Assembly (NCBI RefSeq): GCF_029227915.1
Contig: NC_079885.1
Coordinates: forward strand, 4,528,001 to 4,592,000
Length of the DNA: 64,000 nt
From: Hydractinia symbiolongicarpus
Taxonomy: Eukaryota > Cnidaria > Hydrozoa > Anthoathecata > Hydractiniidae
Direction of reading: 5' to 3'
Part shown: positions 36,096-49,805 of the stretch, in pieces
Layout: every line of letters begins with the position of its first letter
Position numbering within the stretch: position 1 is the stretch's first letter
The notes under the pieces: generated by a model
Database searches by the model: none
Told to the model about the DNA's origin: nothing
Seen by the model: the letters and a program-made list of their open reading frames with translations, nothing else
Program-made: the position numbers and the translations under genes

Positions 36096-38793
36096 TTCCA
36101 GCAATCATATCAAATTAAGAAGAATGTTATTCCTTGGAGTCCAATTGGCTCATTTATCACATTTATAAGGTCAAAGTCCAAAATCAGTTCAATTAAGTCC
36201 CACAGTCAAACGTCTCACTGTTAAAAGCGATGCAACCTAGTAATATCGGAAGAAAATCACAAAATACATGTTGGTACGAATATGTGGCCCAACCGTTGTA
36301 ACTCAAACTGATTGATACCGCCAAGAAGTCAATAAATATCAGCTATTGAGAATGTCTCTATTCCTTCAGCGCGTGCTAACGGCCAGGATTGGTCCCACAG
36401 TAAATAAAGACTGATTTATCTAAACTTTTAAATAAAGCGCTACCAAAGAACCTAGTGTAATCGCTGAATTCCAGCAATCATATCAAATTAAGAAGAATGT
36501 TATTCCTTGGAGTCCAATTGGCTCATTTATCACATTTATAAGGTCAAAGTCCAAAATCATTTCAATTAAGTCCCACAGTCAAACGTTTCACTGTTAAAAG
36601 CGATGCCACCTAGTAATATCCGAATAATATCGCTAAATACATGTTGGTACGAATATGTGACACAACCGTTGTAACTCAAACGGATTTATACCGTTAGAAA
36701 GTCAATGAAATGTAGTTTTTGAAACTGTTCCTGTTTATACTTCGCGTGCTAACGGCCAGGATTGGTCCCCAGTAAAAAAAGAATTATTAATCTATAATTC
36801 TAAATAAAGCGCTACCACAGAGCCTAGTGTAATCGCTGAATTCCAGCAATCATTTCAAATTAAGAAGAATGTTATTTCCTGTAGTCAAACTGGCCCATTT
36901 ATTAAATTCATAAGGTCAAAGTCCAAAATCAGTTCAAATAGGTCCCACAGTCAAACGTTTCACTGTTAAAAGCGATGCAACCTATTAATATCCGAATAAT
37001 ATCGCTAGATACATGTGGGTACGAATATGTGACGCAACCGTTGTAACTCAAACGGTTTTATGTCGCTAGAAAATCAATGAAATGTAGTTTTTGAAACTGT
37101 TCCTTTTCATACAGCGCGTGCTAACGGCCAGGATTGGTCCCCAGTAAAAAAAGACTTATTAATCTATAATTCTAAATAAAGCGCTACCACAGAGCCTAGT
37201 GTAATCGCTGAATTCCAGCAATCATGTCAAATTAAGAAAAATGTTATTCCTTAGAGTCCAATTGGCTCATTTATCGCATTTACAAGGTCACAGTCCAGAA
37301 TCAGTTCAATTAAGTCCCACAGTCAATCGTTTTACTGTTAAAATCGATACAACTTAGTAATATCGGAAAGAAATCACTAAATACATGTTGGTACGAATAT
37401 TTGACGCAACCGTTGTAACTCAAACGGATTGACACCGTTAGAAAGTCAATGAAATGTAGTTTTTAAAACTGTCTCTATTACTTCAGCGCGAACTACCGAC
37501 TAGGATTGGTCCCACAGTAAAAAATGACTTATTTATCTTATTTTTTAATTAAAGCTCTACCACAGCGCTCAGTGTAATCGCTGAGTTCCAGCAATCCTGA
37601 CAAATTAAGAAGAATGTTATTTCTTGTCGTCAAACTGACTCATTTATCACATTTATTAGGTCAAAGTCCAAAATTAGTTCAATTAAGTCCCACAGTCAAA
37701 CGTTTCACTGTTGAAAGCGATGCAACCTAGTAATATCCGAATAATATCGCTAAATACATGCTGGTACGAATATGTGGCACAACCGTTGTAACTCAAACTG
37801 ATTGATACCGCCAAGACGTCAATGAAAAATAGTTTTTGAGAATGTCTCAATTCTTTCAGCGCGTGCTAACGGCCAGAATTAGTCCCACACTAAAGAGAGA
37901 ATGATTTACCTAAACTTTTAAATAAAGCGCTACCACCGAAGCTAGTGTAATCGCTGAATTCCAGCAATCATGTCAAATTAAGAAGAATGTTATTCCTTGG
38001 AGTCCAATTGGCTCATTCATCACATTTATAAGGCCACAGTTCAAAATCAGTTCAATTAAGTCCCACAGTCAAACGTTTCACTGTTAAAAGCCATGCAACC
38101 TAGTAATACCCGAATAATGTCGCTAAATACATGTTGGTACGAATATGTGACACAACCGTTGTAACTCAAACGGATTTTTACCGCTAGAATGTCAATGAAA
38201 TGTAGTTTTTTAAACTGTTCCTGTTTATACAGCGCGTGCTAACGGCCAGGATTGGTCCCCAGTAAAAAAAGACTTATTAATCTATAATTCTAAATAAAGC
38301 GCTACCACAGAGCCTAGTGTAATTGCTGAATTCCAGCAATCATGTCAAATTAAGAAGAATTTTATTTCTTGTAGTCAAACTGGCTCATCTATCACATTTA
38401 TAAGGTTACAGTCCAGAATCAGTTCAATTAAGTCCCACAGTCAATCGTTTCAATGTTAAAAGCGATACAACTTAGTAATATTTGAAAGAAATCACTAAAT
38501 ACATGTTGGTACGAATATGTGACGCGACCGTTGTAACTCAAACTGATTGATACCGCCAAGAAGTCAATGAAATGTAATTTTTGAGAATGTCTCTATTCTT
38601 TCAGCCCGTGCTAACGGCCAGGATTTGTCCCACAGTAAAAAAAGATTTAAGTATCTCAATTTTTAAATAAAGCGCTACCACCGAACCTAGTGTAATCGCT
38701 GATTTCCAGCAATCATGTCAAGTTAAGAAGAATGTTATTCCTTGGAGTCCAATTGGCTCATTTATCACATTTATAAGGTCAAAGTTCGAAATC
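36096..38793 (+). repeat. Mixed monomers related to 3.9-5.4 kb
   Basis: Landmarks 36640, 37012, 37384 and 37757 correspond to 4263, 4635, 5007 and 5380 at offset 32377. Shared rare variants include GTAAAAAAAGAATTATT, CAATCATTTCAAATT and ACTGGCCCATTTATT. The TCTCAATTCTTTCAG monomer near 37850 matches 5095 at an offset one monomer larger. The stretch ends at a truncation junction (38793/38794). Confidence 0.83.
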
Positions 38794-41080
38794 TGAAACT
38801 GTTCCTACTTATTCAGCGCGTGCTAACTGCCAGGATTCGGCCCACAGTAAAGAAAAACTTACATATCTAAATTTTTGAATAATGCGCTACTACAGAGCCT
38901 AGTGTAATCGCTGAAATCCAGCAATCTTGTCAAATTAAGAAGAATGTTATTCCTTGGAGTCAAACTAACTCATTTATCACATTTATAAGGTCAAAGTACA
39001 AAATCAGTTCAATTAAGTCCCACAGTCAAACGTGTCACTTTTAAAAGCGATGCAACCTAGTAATATCCGAATAATATCGCTAAATACATGTTGGTACGAA
39101 TATGTGGCCCAACGGTTGTAACTCAAACTGATTGATATTGCCAAGAAGTCAATAAAAATCAGCTATTGAGAATGTCTCTATTACTTCCACGCGTGCTAAC
39201 GGCCAGGATTGGTCCCACAGTAAATAAAGACTGATTTATCTAAACTTTTAAATAAAGCGCTACCACAGAACCTAGTGTAATCGCTGAATTCCATCAATCA
39301 TGGCAAATTAAGAAGAATGTTATTCCTTGGAGTCCAATTGGCTCATTTATCACAGTTATAAGATCAAAGTCCAAAATCAGTTCAATTAAGTCCCACAGTC
39401 AAACGTTTCACTGTTGAAAGCGATGCAACCTAGTAATATCCGAATAATACGCTAAATACATGTTGGTACGAATATGTGGCCCAACCGTTGTAACTCAAAC
39501 TGATTGATACCGCCAAGAAGTCAAAATATATCAGCTATTGAGAATGTCTCTATTCCTTCAGCGCGTGCTAACGGCCACGATTAGTCCCACATTAAATAAA
39601 GACTGATTTATCTAAACTTTTAAATAAAGCGCTACCACAGAGTCTAGTGTAATCGCTGAATTCCAGCAATCATGTCATATTAAGAAAAATGTTATTCCTT
39701 AGAGTCCAATTGTCTCATTTATCACATTTACAAGGTCACAGTCCAGAATCAGTTCAATTAAGTCCCACAGTCAATCGTTTCACTGTTAAAAGCGATACAA
39801 CTTCGTAATATCGGAACAAAATCACTAAATACATGTTGGTACAAATATGTGACGCAACTGTTGTAACTCAAACGGATTGACACCGTTAGTAAGTCAATGA
39901 AATGTAGTTTTTGAAACTGTCTCTATTTCTTCAGCGCGAACTACCGACATGGATTGGTCCGACACTAAAAACTGACTAATTTATCTTAATTTTTAAGTAA
40001 AGCTCTACCACACCGCTCAGTGTAATCGCTGAGTTCCAGCAATCATGACAAATTAAGAAGAATGTTATTTCTTGTAGTCCAATTGGCTCATATATCACAT
40101 TTATAATGTCAAAGTCCAAAATCAGTTCAATTAAGTCCCACAGTCAAACGTGTCACTTTTAAAAGCGAAGCAACCTAGTAATATCCGAATAATATCGTTA
40201 AATACATGTTGGTACGAATATGTGGCCCAACCGTTGTAACTCAAACTGATTGATACCGCCAAGAAGTCAATAAATATCAGCTATTGAGAATGTCTCTACT
40301 CCTTCAGCGCGTCTAACGGCCAGAATTAGTCCCACACTAAAGAAAGACTGATTTACCTAAACTTTTAAATAAAGCGCTACCACCGAACCTAGTGTAATCG
40401 CTGAATTCCAGCAATCATGTCAAATTAAGAAGAATGTTATTCCTTGGAGTCCAATTTGCTCATTCGTCACATTTATAAGGCCACAGTTCAAAATCACTTC
40501 AACTAAGTCCCACTGTCAAACGTTTCACTGTTAAAAGCCACGCAACCTAGTAATACCCGAATAATGTCGCTAAATACATGTTGGTACGAATATGTGACGC
40601 AACCGTTGTAACTCAAACTGATTGATACCGCCAAGAAGTCAATGAAATGTAATTTTTGAGAATGTCTCTATTCTTTCAGCCCGTGCTAACGGCCAGGATT
40701 TGTCCCACAGTAAAAAAAGAATTAAGTATCTCAATTTTTAAATAAAGCGCTACCACCGAACCTAGTGTAATCGCTGAATTCCAGCAATCATGTCAAATTA
40801 AGAAGAATGTTATTCCTTGGAGTCCAATTGGCTCATTTATCACATTTATAAGGTCAAAGTCCAAAATCTGAAACTGTTCCTACTTATTCAGCCCGTGCTA
40901 ACTGCCACGATTCGGCCGACAGTAAAGAAAAACTTACATATCTAAATTTTTGAATAATGCGCTACCACAGAGACTAGTGTAATCGCTGAATTCCAGCAAT
41001 CTTGTCAAATTAAGAAGAATGTTATTCCTTGGAGTCCCATTGGCTCATTTATCACATTTATAAGGTCAAAGTCCAAAATC
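38794..41080 (+). repeat. 2287-bp HOR, copy 1
   Basis: It is bounded by junctions at 38793 and 41080 and holds landmarks 39087, 39459, 39832, 40205 and 40577 plus two truncated units (junctions 40868 and 41080). Diagnostic variants are TTACTTCCACGCGTG, CAATCATGGCAAATT, CAACTTCGTAATATC, GCGAAGCAACC and CAGCGCGTCTAACGG. Confidence 0.92.
40869..41080 (+). repeat. Truncated monomer, 212 bp, complete and isolated by two junctions
   Basis: It starts TGAAACTGTTCC and ends CCAAAATC, with both neighbours joined at the same point. Relative to a full monomer it lacks about 161 bp: the GTTCAATTAAGTCCC box, the landmark dyad and the stretch up to GTAGTTTT. Single-junction copies occur at 12387, 13345, 14303, 15260, 16218, 38793, 43155, 44113, 45445, 47521, 48480, 49650, 50608, 51565, 53262, 53847, 54805 and 63597. 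Confidence 0.92.
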
Positions 41081-43367
41081 TGAAACTGTTCCTACTTATT
41101 CAGCGCGTGCTAACTGCCAGGATTCGGCCCACAGTAAAGAAAAACTTACATATCTAAATTTTTGAATAATGCGCTACTACAGAGCCTAGTGTAATCGCTG
41201 AATTCCAGCAATCTTGTCAAATTAAGAAGAATGTTATTCCTTGGAGTCAAACTAACTCATTTATCACATTTATAAGGTCAAAGTACAAAATCAGTTCAAT
41301 TAAGTCCCACAGTCAAACGTGTCACTTTTAAAAGCGATGCAACCTAGTAATATCCGAATAATATCGCTAAATACATGTTGGTACGAATATGTGGCCCAAC
41401 GGTTGTAACTCAAACTGATTGATATTGCCAAGAAGTCAATAAAAATCAGCTATTGAGAATGTCTCTATTACTTCCACGCGTGCTAACGGCCAGGATTGGT
41501 CCCACAGTAAATAAAGACTGATTTATCTAAACTTTTAAATAAAGCGCTACCACAGAACCTAGTGTAATCGCTGAATTCCATCAATCATGGCAAATTAAGA
41601 AGAATGTTATTCCTTGGAGTCCAATTGGCTCATTTATCACAGTTATAAGATCAAAGTCCAAAATCAGTTCAATTAAGTCCCACAGTCAAACGTTTCACTG
41701 TTGAAAGCGATGCAACCTAGTAATATCCGAATAATACGCTAAATACATGTTGGTACGAATATGTGGCCCAACCGTTGTAACTCAAACTGATTGATACCGC
41801 CAAGAAGTCAAAATATATCAGCTATTGAGAATGTCTCTATTCCTTCAGCGCGTGCTAACGGCCACGATTAGTCCCACATTAAATAAAGACTGATTTATCT
41901 AAACTTTTAAATAAAGCGCTACCACAGAGTCTAGTGTAATCGCTGAATTCCAGCAATCATGTCATATTAAGAAAAATGTTATTCCTTAGAGTCCAATTGT
42001 CTCATTTATCACATTTACAAGGTCACAGTCCAGAATCAGTTCAATTAAGTCCCACAGTCAATCGTTTCACTGTTAAAAGCGATACAACTTCGTAATATCG
42101 GAACAAAATCACTAAATACATGTTGGTACAAATATGTGACGCAACTGTTGTAACTCAAACGGATTGACACCGTTAGTAAGTCAATGAAATGTAGTTTTTG
42201 AAACTGTCTCTATTTCTTCAGCGCGAACTACCGACATGGATTGGTCCGACACTAAAAACTGACTAATTTATCTTAATTTTTAAGTAAAGCTCTACCACAC
42301 CGCTCAGTGTAATCGCTGAGTTCCAGCAATCATGACAAATTAAGAAGAATGTTATTTCTTGTAGTCCAATTGGCTCATATATCACATTTATAATGTCAAA
42401 GTCCAAAATCAGTTCAATTAAGTCCCACAGTCAAACGTGTCACTTTTAAAAGCGAAGCAACCTAGTAATATCCGAATAATATCGTTAAATACATGTTGGT
42501 ACGAATATGTGGCCCAACCGTTGTAACTCAAACTGATTGATACCGCCAAGAAGTCAATAAATATCAGCTATTGAGAATGTCTCTACTCCTTCAGCGCGTC
42601 TAACGGCCAGAATTAGTCCCACGCTAAATAAAGACTGATTTACCTAAACTTTTAAATAAAGCGCTACCACCGAACCTAGTGTAATCGCTGAATTCCAGCA
42701 ATCATGTCAAATTAAGAAGAATGTTATTCCTTGGAGTCCAATTTGCTCATTCATCACATTTATAAGGCCACAGTTCAAAATCACTTCAACTAAGTCCCAC
42801 TGTCAAACGTTTCACTGTTAAAAGCCACGCAACCTAGTAATACCCGAATAATGTCGCTAAATACATGTTGGTACGAATATGTGACGCAACCGTTGTAACT
42901 CAAACTGATTGATACCGCCAAGAAGTCAATGAAATGTAATTTTTGAGAATGTCTCTATTCTTTCAGCCCGTGCTAACGGCCAGGATTTGTCCCACAGTAA
43001 AAAAAGAATTAAGTATCTCAATTTTTAAATAAAGCGCTACCACCGAACCTAGTGTAATCGCTGAATTCCAGCAATCATGTCAAATTAAGAAGAATGTTAT
43101 TCCTTGGAGTCCAATTGGCTCATTTATCACATTTATAAGGTCAAAGTTCAAAATCTGAAACTGTTCCTACTTATTCAGCCCGTGCTAACTGCCACGATTC
43201 GGCCGACAGTAAAGAAAAACTTACATATCTAAATTTTTGAATAATGCGCTACCACAGAGACTAGTGTAATCGCTGAATTCCAGCAATCTTGTCAAATTAA
43301 GAAGAATGTTATTCCTTGGAGTCCCATTGGCTCATTTATCACATTTATAAGATCAAAGTCCAAAATC
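41081..43367 (+). repeat. 2287-bp HOR, copy 2
   Basis: All five landmarks (41374 to 42864) lie 2287 bp after those of copy 1, and all the diagnostic variants recur. Near 43362 this copy reads AAAATCAGTTCAATTAAG, the intact sequence, where copy 1 has the second junction. The second truncated unit is thus not repeated here. Confidence 0.9.
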
Positions 43368-44242
43368 AGTTCAATTAAGTCCCACAGTCAAACGTGTCAC
43401 TTTTAAAAGCGATGCAACCTAGTAATATCCGAATAATATCGCTAAATACATGTTAGTACGAATATGTGGCCCAACGGTTGTAACTCAAACTGATTGATAT
43501 TGCCAAGAAGTCAATAAAAATCAGCTATTGAGAATGTCTCTATTACTTCAGCGCGTGCTAACGGCTAGGATTGGTCCCACAGTAAATAAAGACTGATTTA
43601 TCTAAACTTTTAAATAAAGCGCTACCACAGAACCTAGTGTAATCGCTGAATTCCAGCAATCATGTCAAATTAAAAAGAATGTTATTCCTTGGAGCCCAAT
43701 TGGCTCATTCATCACATTTATAAGGCCACAGTTCAAAATCAGTTCAATTAAGTCCCACAGTCAAACGTTTCACTGTTATAAGCCATACAACCTAGTAATA
43801 CTCGAATAATGTCGCTAAATACATGTTGGTACGAATATGTGACGCAACCGTTGTAACTCAAACTGATTGATACCGCCAAGAAGTCAATAAATTTCAGCTA
43901 TTGAGAATGTCTCTATTCCTTTAGCGCGTGCTAACGGCCAGGATTGGTCCCACAGTAAATAAACACTGATTTATCTAAACTTTTAAATAAAGCGCTACCA
44001 CAGAACGTAGTGTAATCGCTGAATTCCAGCAATCATGTCAAATTAAGAAGAATGTTATTCCTTGGAGTCCAATTGGCTCATTTATCACATTTATAAGGTC
44101 AAAGTCCAAAATCTGAAACTGTTCCTACTTATTCAGCCCGTGCTAACTGCCAGGATTCGGCCCACAGTAAAGAAAAACTTACATATCTAAATTTTTAAAT
44201 AATGCGCTACCACAGAGCCTAGTGTAATCGCTGAATTCCAGC
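43368..44242 (+). repeat. Two monomers plus one truncated unit
   Basis: Landmarks are 43449 (as CATGTTAGTAC) and 43822, with a junction at 44113. The first resembles 49944, which has the same rare TTAGTAC. No gene is seen. Confidence 0.8.
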
Positions 44243-46319
44243 AATCTTGTCAAATTAAGAAGGATGTTATTCCTTGGAGTCAAACTAGCTCATTAATCAC
44301 ATTTATAAGGTCAAAGTACAAAATCAGTTCAATTAAGTCCCACAGTCAATCGTTTCACTCTTAAAAGCGATACAATTTAGTAATATTGGAAAGAAATCAC
44401 TAAATACATGTTGGTACGAATATTTGACGCAACCTTTGTAACTCAAACGGATTGACACCGTTAGAAAGTCAATGAAATGTAGTTTTTGAAACTGTCTCTA
44501 TTACTTCAGCGCGAACTACCGACTAGGATTGGTCACACAGTAAAAAATGACTAATTTATCTTATTTTTTAATTAAAGTTCTACCACAGCGCTCAGTGTAA
44601 TCGCTGAGTTCCAGCAATCCCGACAAATTAAGAAGAATGTTATTTCTTGTAGTCAAACTGACTCATTTATCACATTTATTAGGTCAAAGTCCAAAATCAG
44701 TTCAATTAAGTCCTACAGTCAAACGTTTCACTGTTGAAAGCGATGCAACCTAGTAATATCCGAATAATATCGCTAAATACATGTTGGTACGAATATGTGG
44801 CCCAACCGTTGTGACTCAAACCTTATTGATACCGCCAGGAAGTCAATGAAAATTAGTTTTTGAGAATGTCTCTATTCCTTCAGCGCGTACTAACGGCCAG
44901 AATTAGTCCCACACTAAAGAAAGACTGATTTACCTAAACTTTTAAATAAAGCGCTACCACCGAACCTAGTGTAATCGCTGAATTCCAGCAATCATGTCAA
45001 ATTAAGAAGAATGTTATTCCTTGGAGTCCAATTTCCTCATTCATCACATTTATAAGGCCACAGTTCAAAATCACTTCAATTAAGTCCCACTGTAAAACAT
45101 TTCACTGTTAAAAGCCATGCAACCTAGTAATACCCGAATAATGTCGCTAAATACATGTTGGTACGAATATGTGACGCAACCATTGTAACTCAAACTGATT
45201 GATACCGCCAAGAAGTCAATGAAATGTTATTTTTGAGAATGTCTCTATTCTTTCAGCCCGTGCTAACGGCTAGGATTTGTCCCACAGTAAAAAAACATTT
45301 AAGTATCTCAATTTTTAAATAAAGCGCTACCACCGAACATCGTGTAATCGCTGAATTCCAGCAATCATGTCAAATTAAGAAGAATGTTATTCCTTGGAGT
45401 CCAATTGGCTCATTTATCACATTTATAAGGTCAAAGTCCAAAATCTGAAACTGTTCCTACTTATTCAGCGCGTGTTAACTGCCAGGATTCGGCCCACAGT
45501 AAAGAAAAACTTACATATCTAAATTTTTGAATAATGCGCTACCACAGAGCCTAGTGTAATCGCTGAATTCCAGCAATCTTGTCAAAATAAGAAGAATGTT
45601 ATTCCTTTGAGTCAAACTAGCTCATTTATCACATTTTTAAGGTCAAAGTACAAAATCAGTTCAATTAAGTCCCACAGTCAAACGTGTCACTTTTAAAAGC
45701 GATGCAACCTAGTAATATCCGAATAATATCGCTAAATACATGTTGGTACGAATATGTGGCCCGACGGTTGTAACTCAAACTGATTGATATTGCGAAGAAG
45801 TCAATAAAAATCAGCTATTGAGAATGTCTCTATTACTTCAGCACGTGCTAACGGCCAGGATTGGTCCCACAGTAAATAAAGACTGATTTATCTAAACTTT
45901 TAAATAAAGCGCTACCACAGAACCTAGTGTAATCGCTGAATTCCATCAATCATGTCAAATTAAGAAGAATGTTATTCCTTGGAGTCCGATTGGCTCAATC
46001 ATCACATTTATAAGATCAAAGTCCAAAATCAGTTCAATTAAGTCCCACAGTCAAACGTTTTACTGTTGAAAGCGATGCAACCTAGTAATATCCGAATAAT
46101 ACGCTAAATACATGTTGGTACGAATATGTGGCCCAACCGTTGTAACTCAAACTGATTGATACCGCCAAGAAGTCAATGAAAATTAGTTTTTGAGAATGTC
46201 TCTATTCCTTCAGTGCATGCTAACGGCCAGAATTAGTCCCACAGTAAATAAAGACTGATTTATCTAAACTTTTAAATAAAGCGCTACCACAGAACCTAGT
46301 GTAATCGCTGAATTCCATC
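44243..46319 (+). repeat. 2077-bp HOR, copy 1
   Basis: It starts in GTCAAATTAAGAAGGATG followed by AGCTCATTAATCAC. Landmarks are 44407, 44780, 45154, 45739 and 46111 with a junction at 45445, so the length is five full monomers plus 212 bp. Other markers are GGTCACACAGTAAAAAATG and TCACTCTTAAAAGCG. Confidence 0.88.
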
Positions 46320-48090
46320 AATCATGTCAAATTAAGAAGGATGTTATTCCTTGGAGTCAAACTAGCTCATTAATCACATTTATAAGGTCAAAGTACAAAA
46401 TCAGTTCAATTAAGTCCCACAGTCAATCGTTTCACTCTTAAAAGCGATACAACTTAGTAATATTGGAAAGAAATCACTAAATACATGTTGGTACGAATAT
46501 TTGACGCAACCGTTGTAACTCAAACGGATTGACACCGTTAGAAAGTCAATGAAATGTAGTTTTTAAAACTGTCTCTATTACTTCAGCGCAAACTACCGAC
46601 TAGGATTGGTCACACAGTAAAAAATGACTTATTTATCTTATTTTTTAATTAAAGTTCTACAACAGCGCTCAGTGTAATCGCTGAGTTCCAGCAATCCTGA
46701 CAAATTAAGAAGAATGTTATTTCTTGTAGTCAAACTGACTCATTTATCACATTTATTAGGTCAAAGTCCAAAATCAGTTCAATTAAGTCCTACAGTCAAA
46801 CGTTTCACTGTTGAAAGCGATGCAACCTAGTAATATCCGAATAATGTCGCTAAATACATGTTGGTACGAATATGTGGCCCAACCGTTGCAACTCAAACCT
46901 TATTGATACCGCCAAGAAGTCCATGAAAATTAGTTTTTGAGAATGTCTCTATTCCTTCAGCGCGTACTAACGGCCAGAATTAGTCCCACACTAAAGAAAG
47001 ACTGATTTACCTAAACTTTTAAATAAAACGCTACCACCGAACCTAGTGTAATCGCTGAATTCCAGCAATCATGTCAAATTAAGAAGAATGTTATTCCTTG
47101 GAGTCCAATTTGCTCATTCATCACATTTATAAGGCCACAGTTCAAAATCACTTCAATTAAGTCCCACTGTCAAACGTTTCACTGTTAAAAGTCATGCAAC
47201 CTAGTAATACCCGAATAATGTCGCTAAATACATGTTGGTACGAATATGTGACGCAACCGTTGTAACTCAAACTGATTGATACCGCCAAGAAGTCAATGAA
47301 ATGTAATTTTTGAGAATGTCTCTATTCTTTCAGCCCGTGCTAACGGCTAGGATTTGTCCCACAGTAAAAAAACATTTAAGTATCTCAATTTTTAAATAAA
47401 GCGCTACCACCGAACCTAGTGTAATCCCTGAATTCCAGCAATCATGTCAAATTAAGAAGAATGTTATTCTTGGAGTCCAATTGGCTCATTTATCACATTT
47501 ATAAGGTCAAAGTCCAAAATCTGAAACTTTTCCTACTTATTCAGCGCGTGCTAACTGCCAGGATTCGGCCCACAAAAAAGAAAAACTTACATATCTAAAT
47601 TTTTGAATAATGCGCTACCACAGAGCCTAGTGTAATCGCTGAATTCCAGCAATCTTGTCAAATTAAGAAGAATGTTATTCCTTGGAGTCAAACTAGCTCA
47701 TTTATCACATTTTTAAGGTCAAAGTACAAAATCAGTTCAATTAAGTCCCACAGTCAAACGTGTCACTTTTAAAAGCGATGCAACCTAGTAATATCCGAAT
47801 AATATCGCTAAATACATGTTGGTACGAATATGTGGCCCGTCGGTTGTAACTCAAACTGATTGATATTGCCAAGAAGTCAATAAAAATCAGCTATTGAGAA
47901 TGTCTCTATTACTTCAGCGCGTGCTAACGGCCAGGATTGATCCCACAGTAAATAAAGACTGATTTATCTAAACTTTTAAATAAAGCGCTACCACAAAACC
48001 TAGTGTAATCGCTGAATTCCATCAATCATGTCAAATTAAGAAGAATGTTATTCCTTGGAGTCCAATTGGCTCATTTATCACATTTATAAA
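46320..48090 (+). repeat. 2077-bp HOR, copy 2, incomplete
   Basis: Landmarks 46484, 46857, 47231 and 47815 lie 2076-2077 bp after their partners, and the junction 47521 matches 45445. Homology with copy 1 fades at about 48090. Its last 0.6 kb is also the start of the 1170-bp HOR. Confidence 0.85.
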
Positions 48091-48629
48091 ATCAAAGTCC
48101 AAAATCAGTTCAATTAAGTCCTACAGTCAAACGTTTCACTGTTGAAAGCGATGCAACCTAGTAATACCCGAATAATATCGCTAAATACATGTTGGTACGA
48201 ATATGTGGCCCAACCGTTGTGACTCAAACCTTATTGATACCGCCAAGAAGTCAATGAAAATTAGTTTTTGAGAATGTCTCTATTCCTTCAGCGCGTGCTA
48301 ACGGCCAGGATTGGTCCCACAGTAAATAAAGACTGATTTATCTAAACTTTTAAATAAAGCGCTACCACAGAACCTAGTGTAATGGCTGAATTCCATCAAT
48401 CATGTCAAATTAAGAAGAATGTTATTCCTTGGAGTCCAATTGGCTCATTTATCACATTTATAAGGTCAAAGTCCAAAATCTGAAACTGTTCCTACTTATT
48501 CAGCGCGTGCTAACTGCCACGATTCGGCCGACAGTAAAGAAAATCTTACATATCTAAATTTTTGAATAATGCGCTACCACAGAGCCTAGTGTAATCGCTG
48601 AATTCCAGCAATCTTGTCAAATTAAGAAG
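47460..48629 (+). repeat. 1170-bp HOR, copy 1
   Basis: It holds two full monomers (47815, 48188) and two truncated units (junctions 47521, 48480). Markers are GTTATTCTTGGAG, GGCCCACAAAAAAG, GGCCCGTCGGTTG and ACCACAAAACC. Confidence 0.9.
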
Positions 48630-48691
48630 AATGTTATTCTTGGAGTCCAATTGGCTCATTTATCACATTTATAAGGTCAAAGTCCAAAATC
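48481..48691 (+). repeat. Truncated monomer, 211 bp, complete
   Basis: It is bounded by junctions at 48480 and 48691. It carries GCCACGATTCGGCCGACAG and GTTATTCTTGGAG, the latter a one-base loss shared with about 47461. Confidence 0.9.
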
Positions 48692-49805
48692 TGAAACTGT
48701 TCCTACTTATTCAGCGCGTGCTAACTGCCAGGATTCGGCCCACAAAAAAGAAAAACTTACATATCTAAATTTTTGAATAATGCGCTACCACAGAGCCTAG
48801 TGTAATCGCTGAATTCCAGCAATCTTGTCAAATTAAGAAGAATGTTATTCCTTGGAGTCAAACTAGCTCATTTATCACATTTTTAAGGTCAAAGTACAAA
48901 ATCAGTTCAATTAAGTCCCACAGTCAAACGTGTCACTTTTAAAAGCGATGCAACCTAGTAATATCCGAATAATATCGCTAAATACATGTTGGTACGAATA
49001 TGTGGCCCGTCGGTTGTAACTCAAACTGATTGATATTGCCAAGAAGTCAATAAAAATCAGCTATTGAGAATGTCTCTATTACTTCAGCGCGTGCTAACGG
49101 CCAGGATTGATCCCACAGTAAATAAAGACTGATTTATCTAAACTTTTAAATAAAGCGCTACCACAAAACCTAGTGTAATCGCTGAATTCCATCAATCATG
49201 TCAAATTAAGAAGAATGTTATTCCTTGGAGTCCAATTGGCTCATTTATCACATTTATAAAATCGAAGTCCAAAATCAGTTCAATTAAGTCCTACAGTCAA
49301 ACGTTTCACTGTTGAAAGCGATGCAACCTAGTAATACCCGAATAATATCGCTAAATACATGTTGGTACGAATATGTGGCCCAACCGTTGTGACTCAAACC
49401 TTATTGATACCGCCAAGAAGTCAATGAAAATTAGTTTTTGAGAATGTCTCTATTCCTTCAGCGCGTGCTAACGGCCAGGATTGGTCCCACAGTAAATAAA
49501 GACTGATTTATCTAAACTTTTAAATAAAGCGCTACCACAGAACCTAGTGTAATGGCTGAATTCCATCAATCATGTCAAATTAAGAAGAATGTTATTCCTT
49601 GGAGTCCAATTGGCTCATTTATCACATTTATAAGGTCAAAGTCCAAAATCTGAAACTGTTCCTACTTATTCAGCGCGTGCTAACTGCCACGATTCGGCCG
49701 ACAGTAAAGAAAATCTTACATATCTAAATTTTTGAATAATGCGCTACCACAGAGCCTAGTGTAATCGCTGAATTCCAGCAATCTTGTCAAATTAAGAAGA
49801 ATGTT
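48630..49805 (+). repeat. 1170-bp HOR, copy 2
   Basis: Landmarks 48985 and 49358 and junctions 48691 and 49650 are each 1170 bp on. One visible change is AAATCGAAGTCC near 49260 for AAATCAAAGTCC. It ends where GTTATTCCTTGGAGTCCC replaces the one-base-deleted form. Confidence 0.9.
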
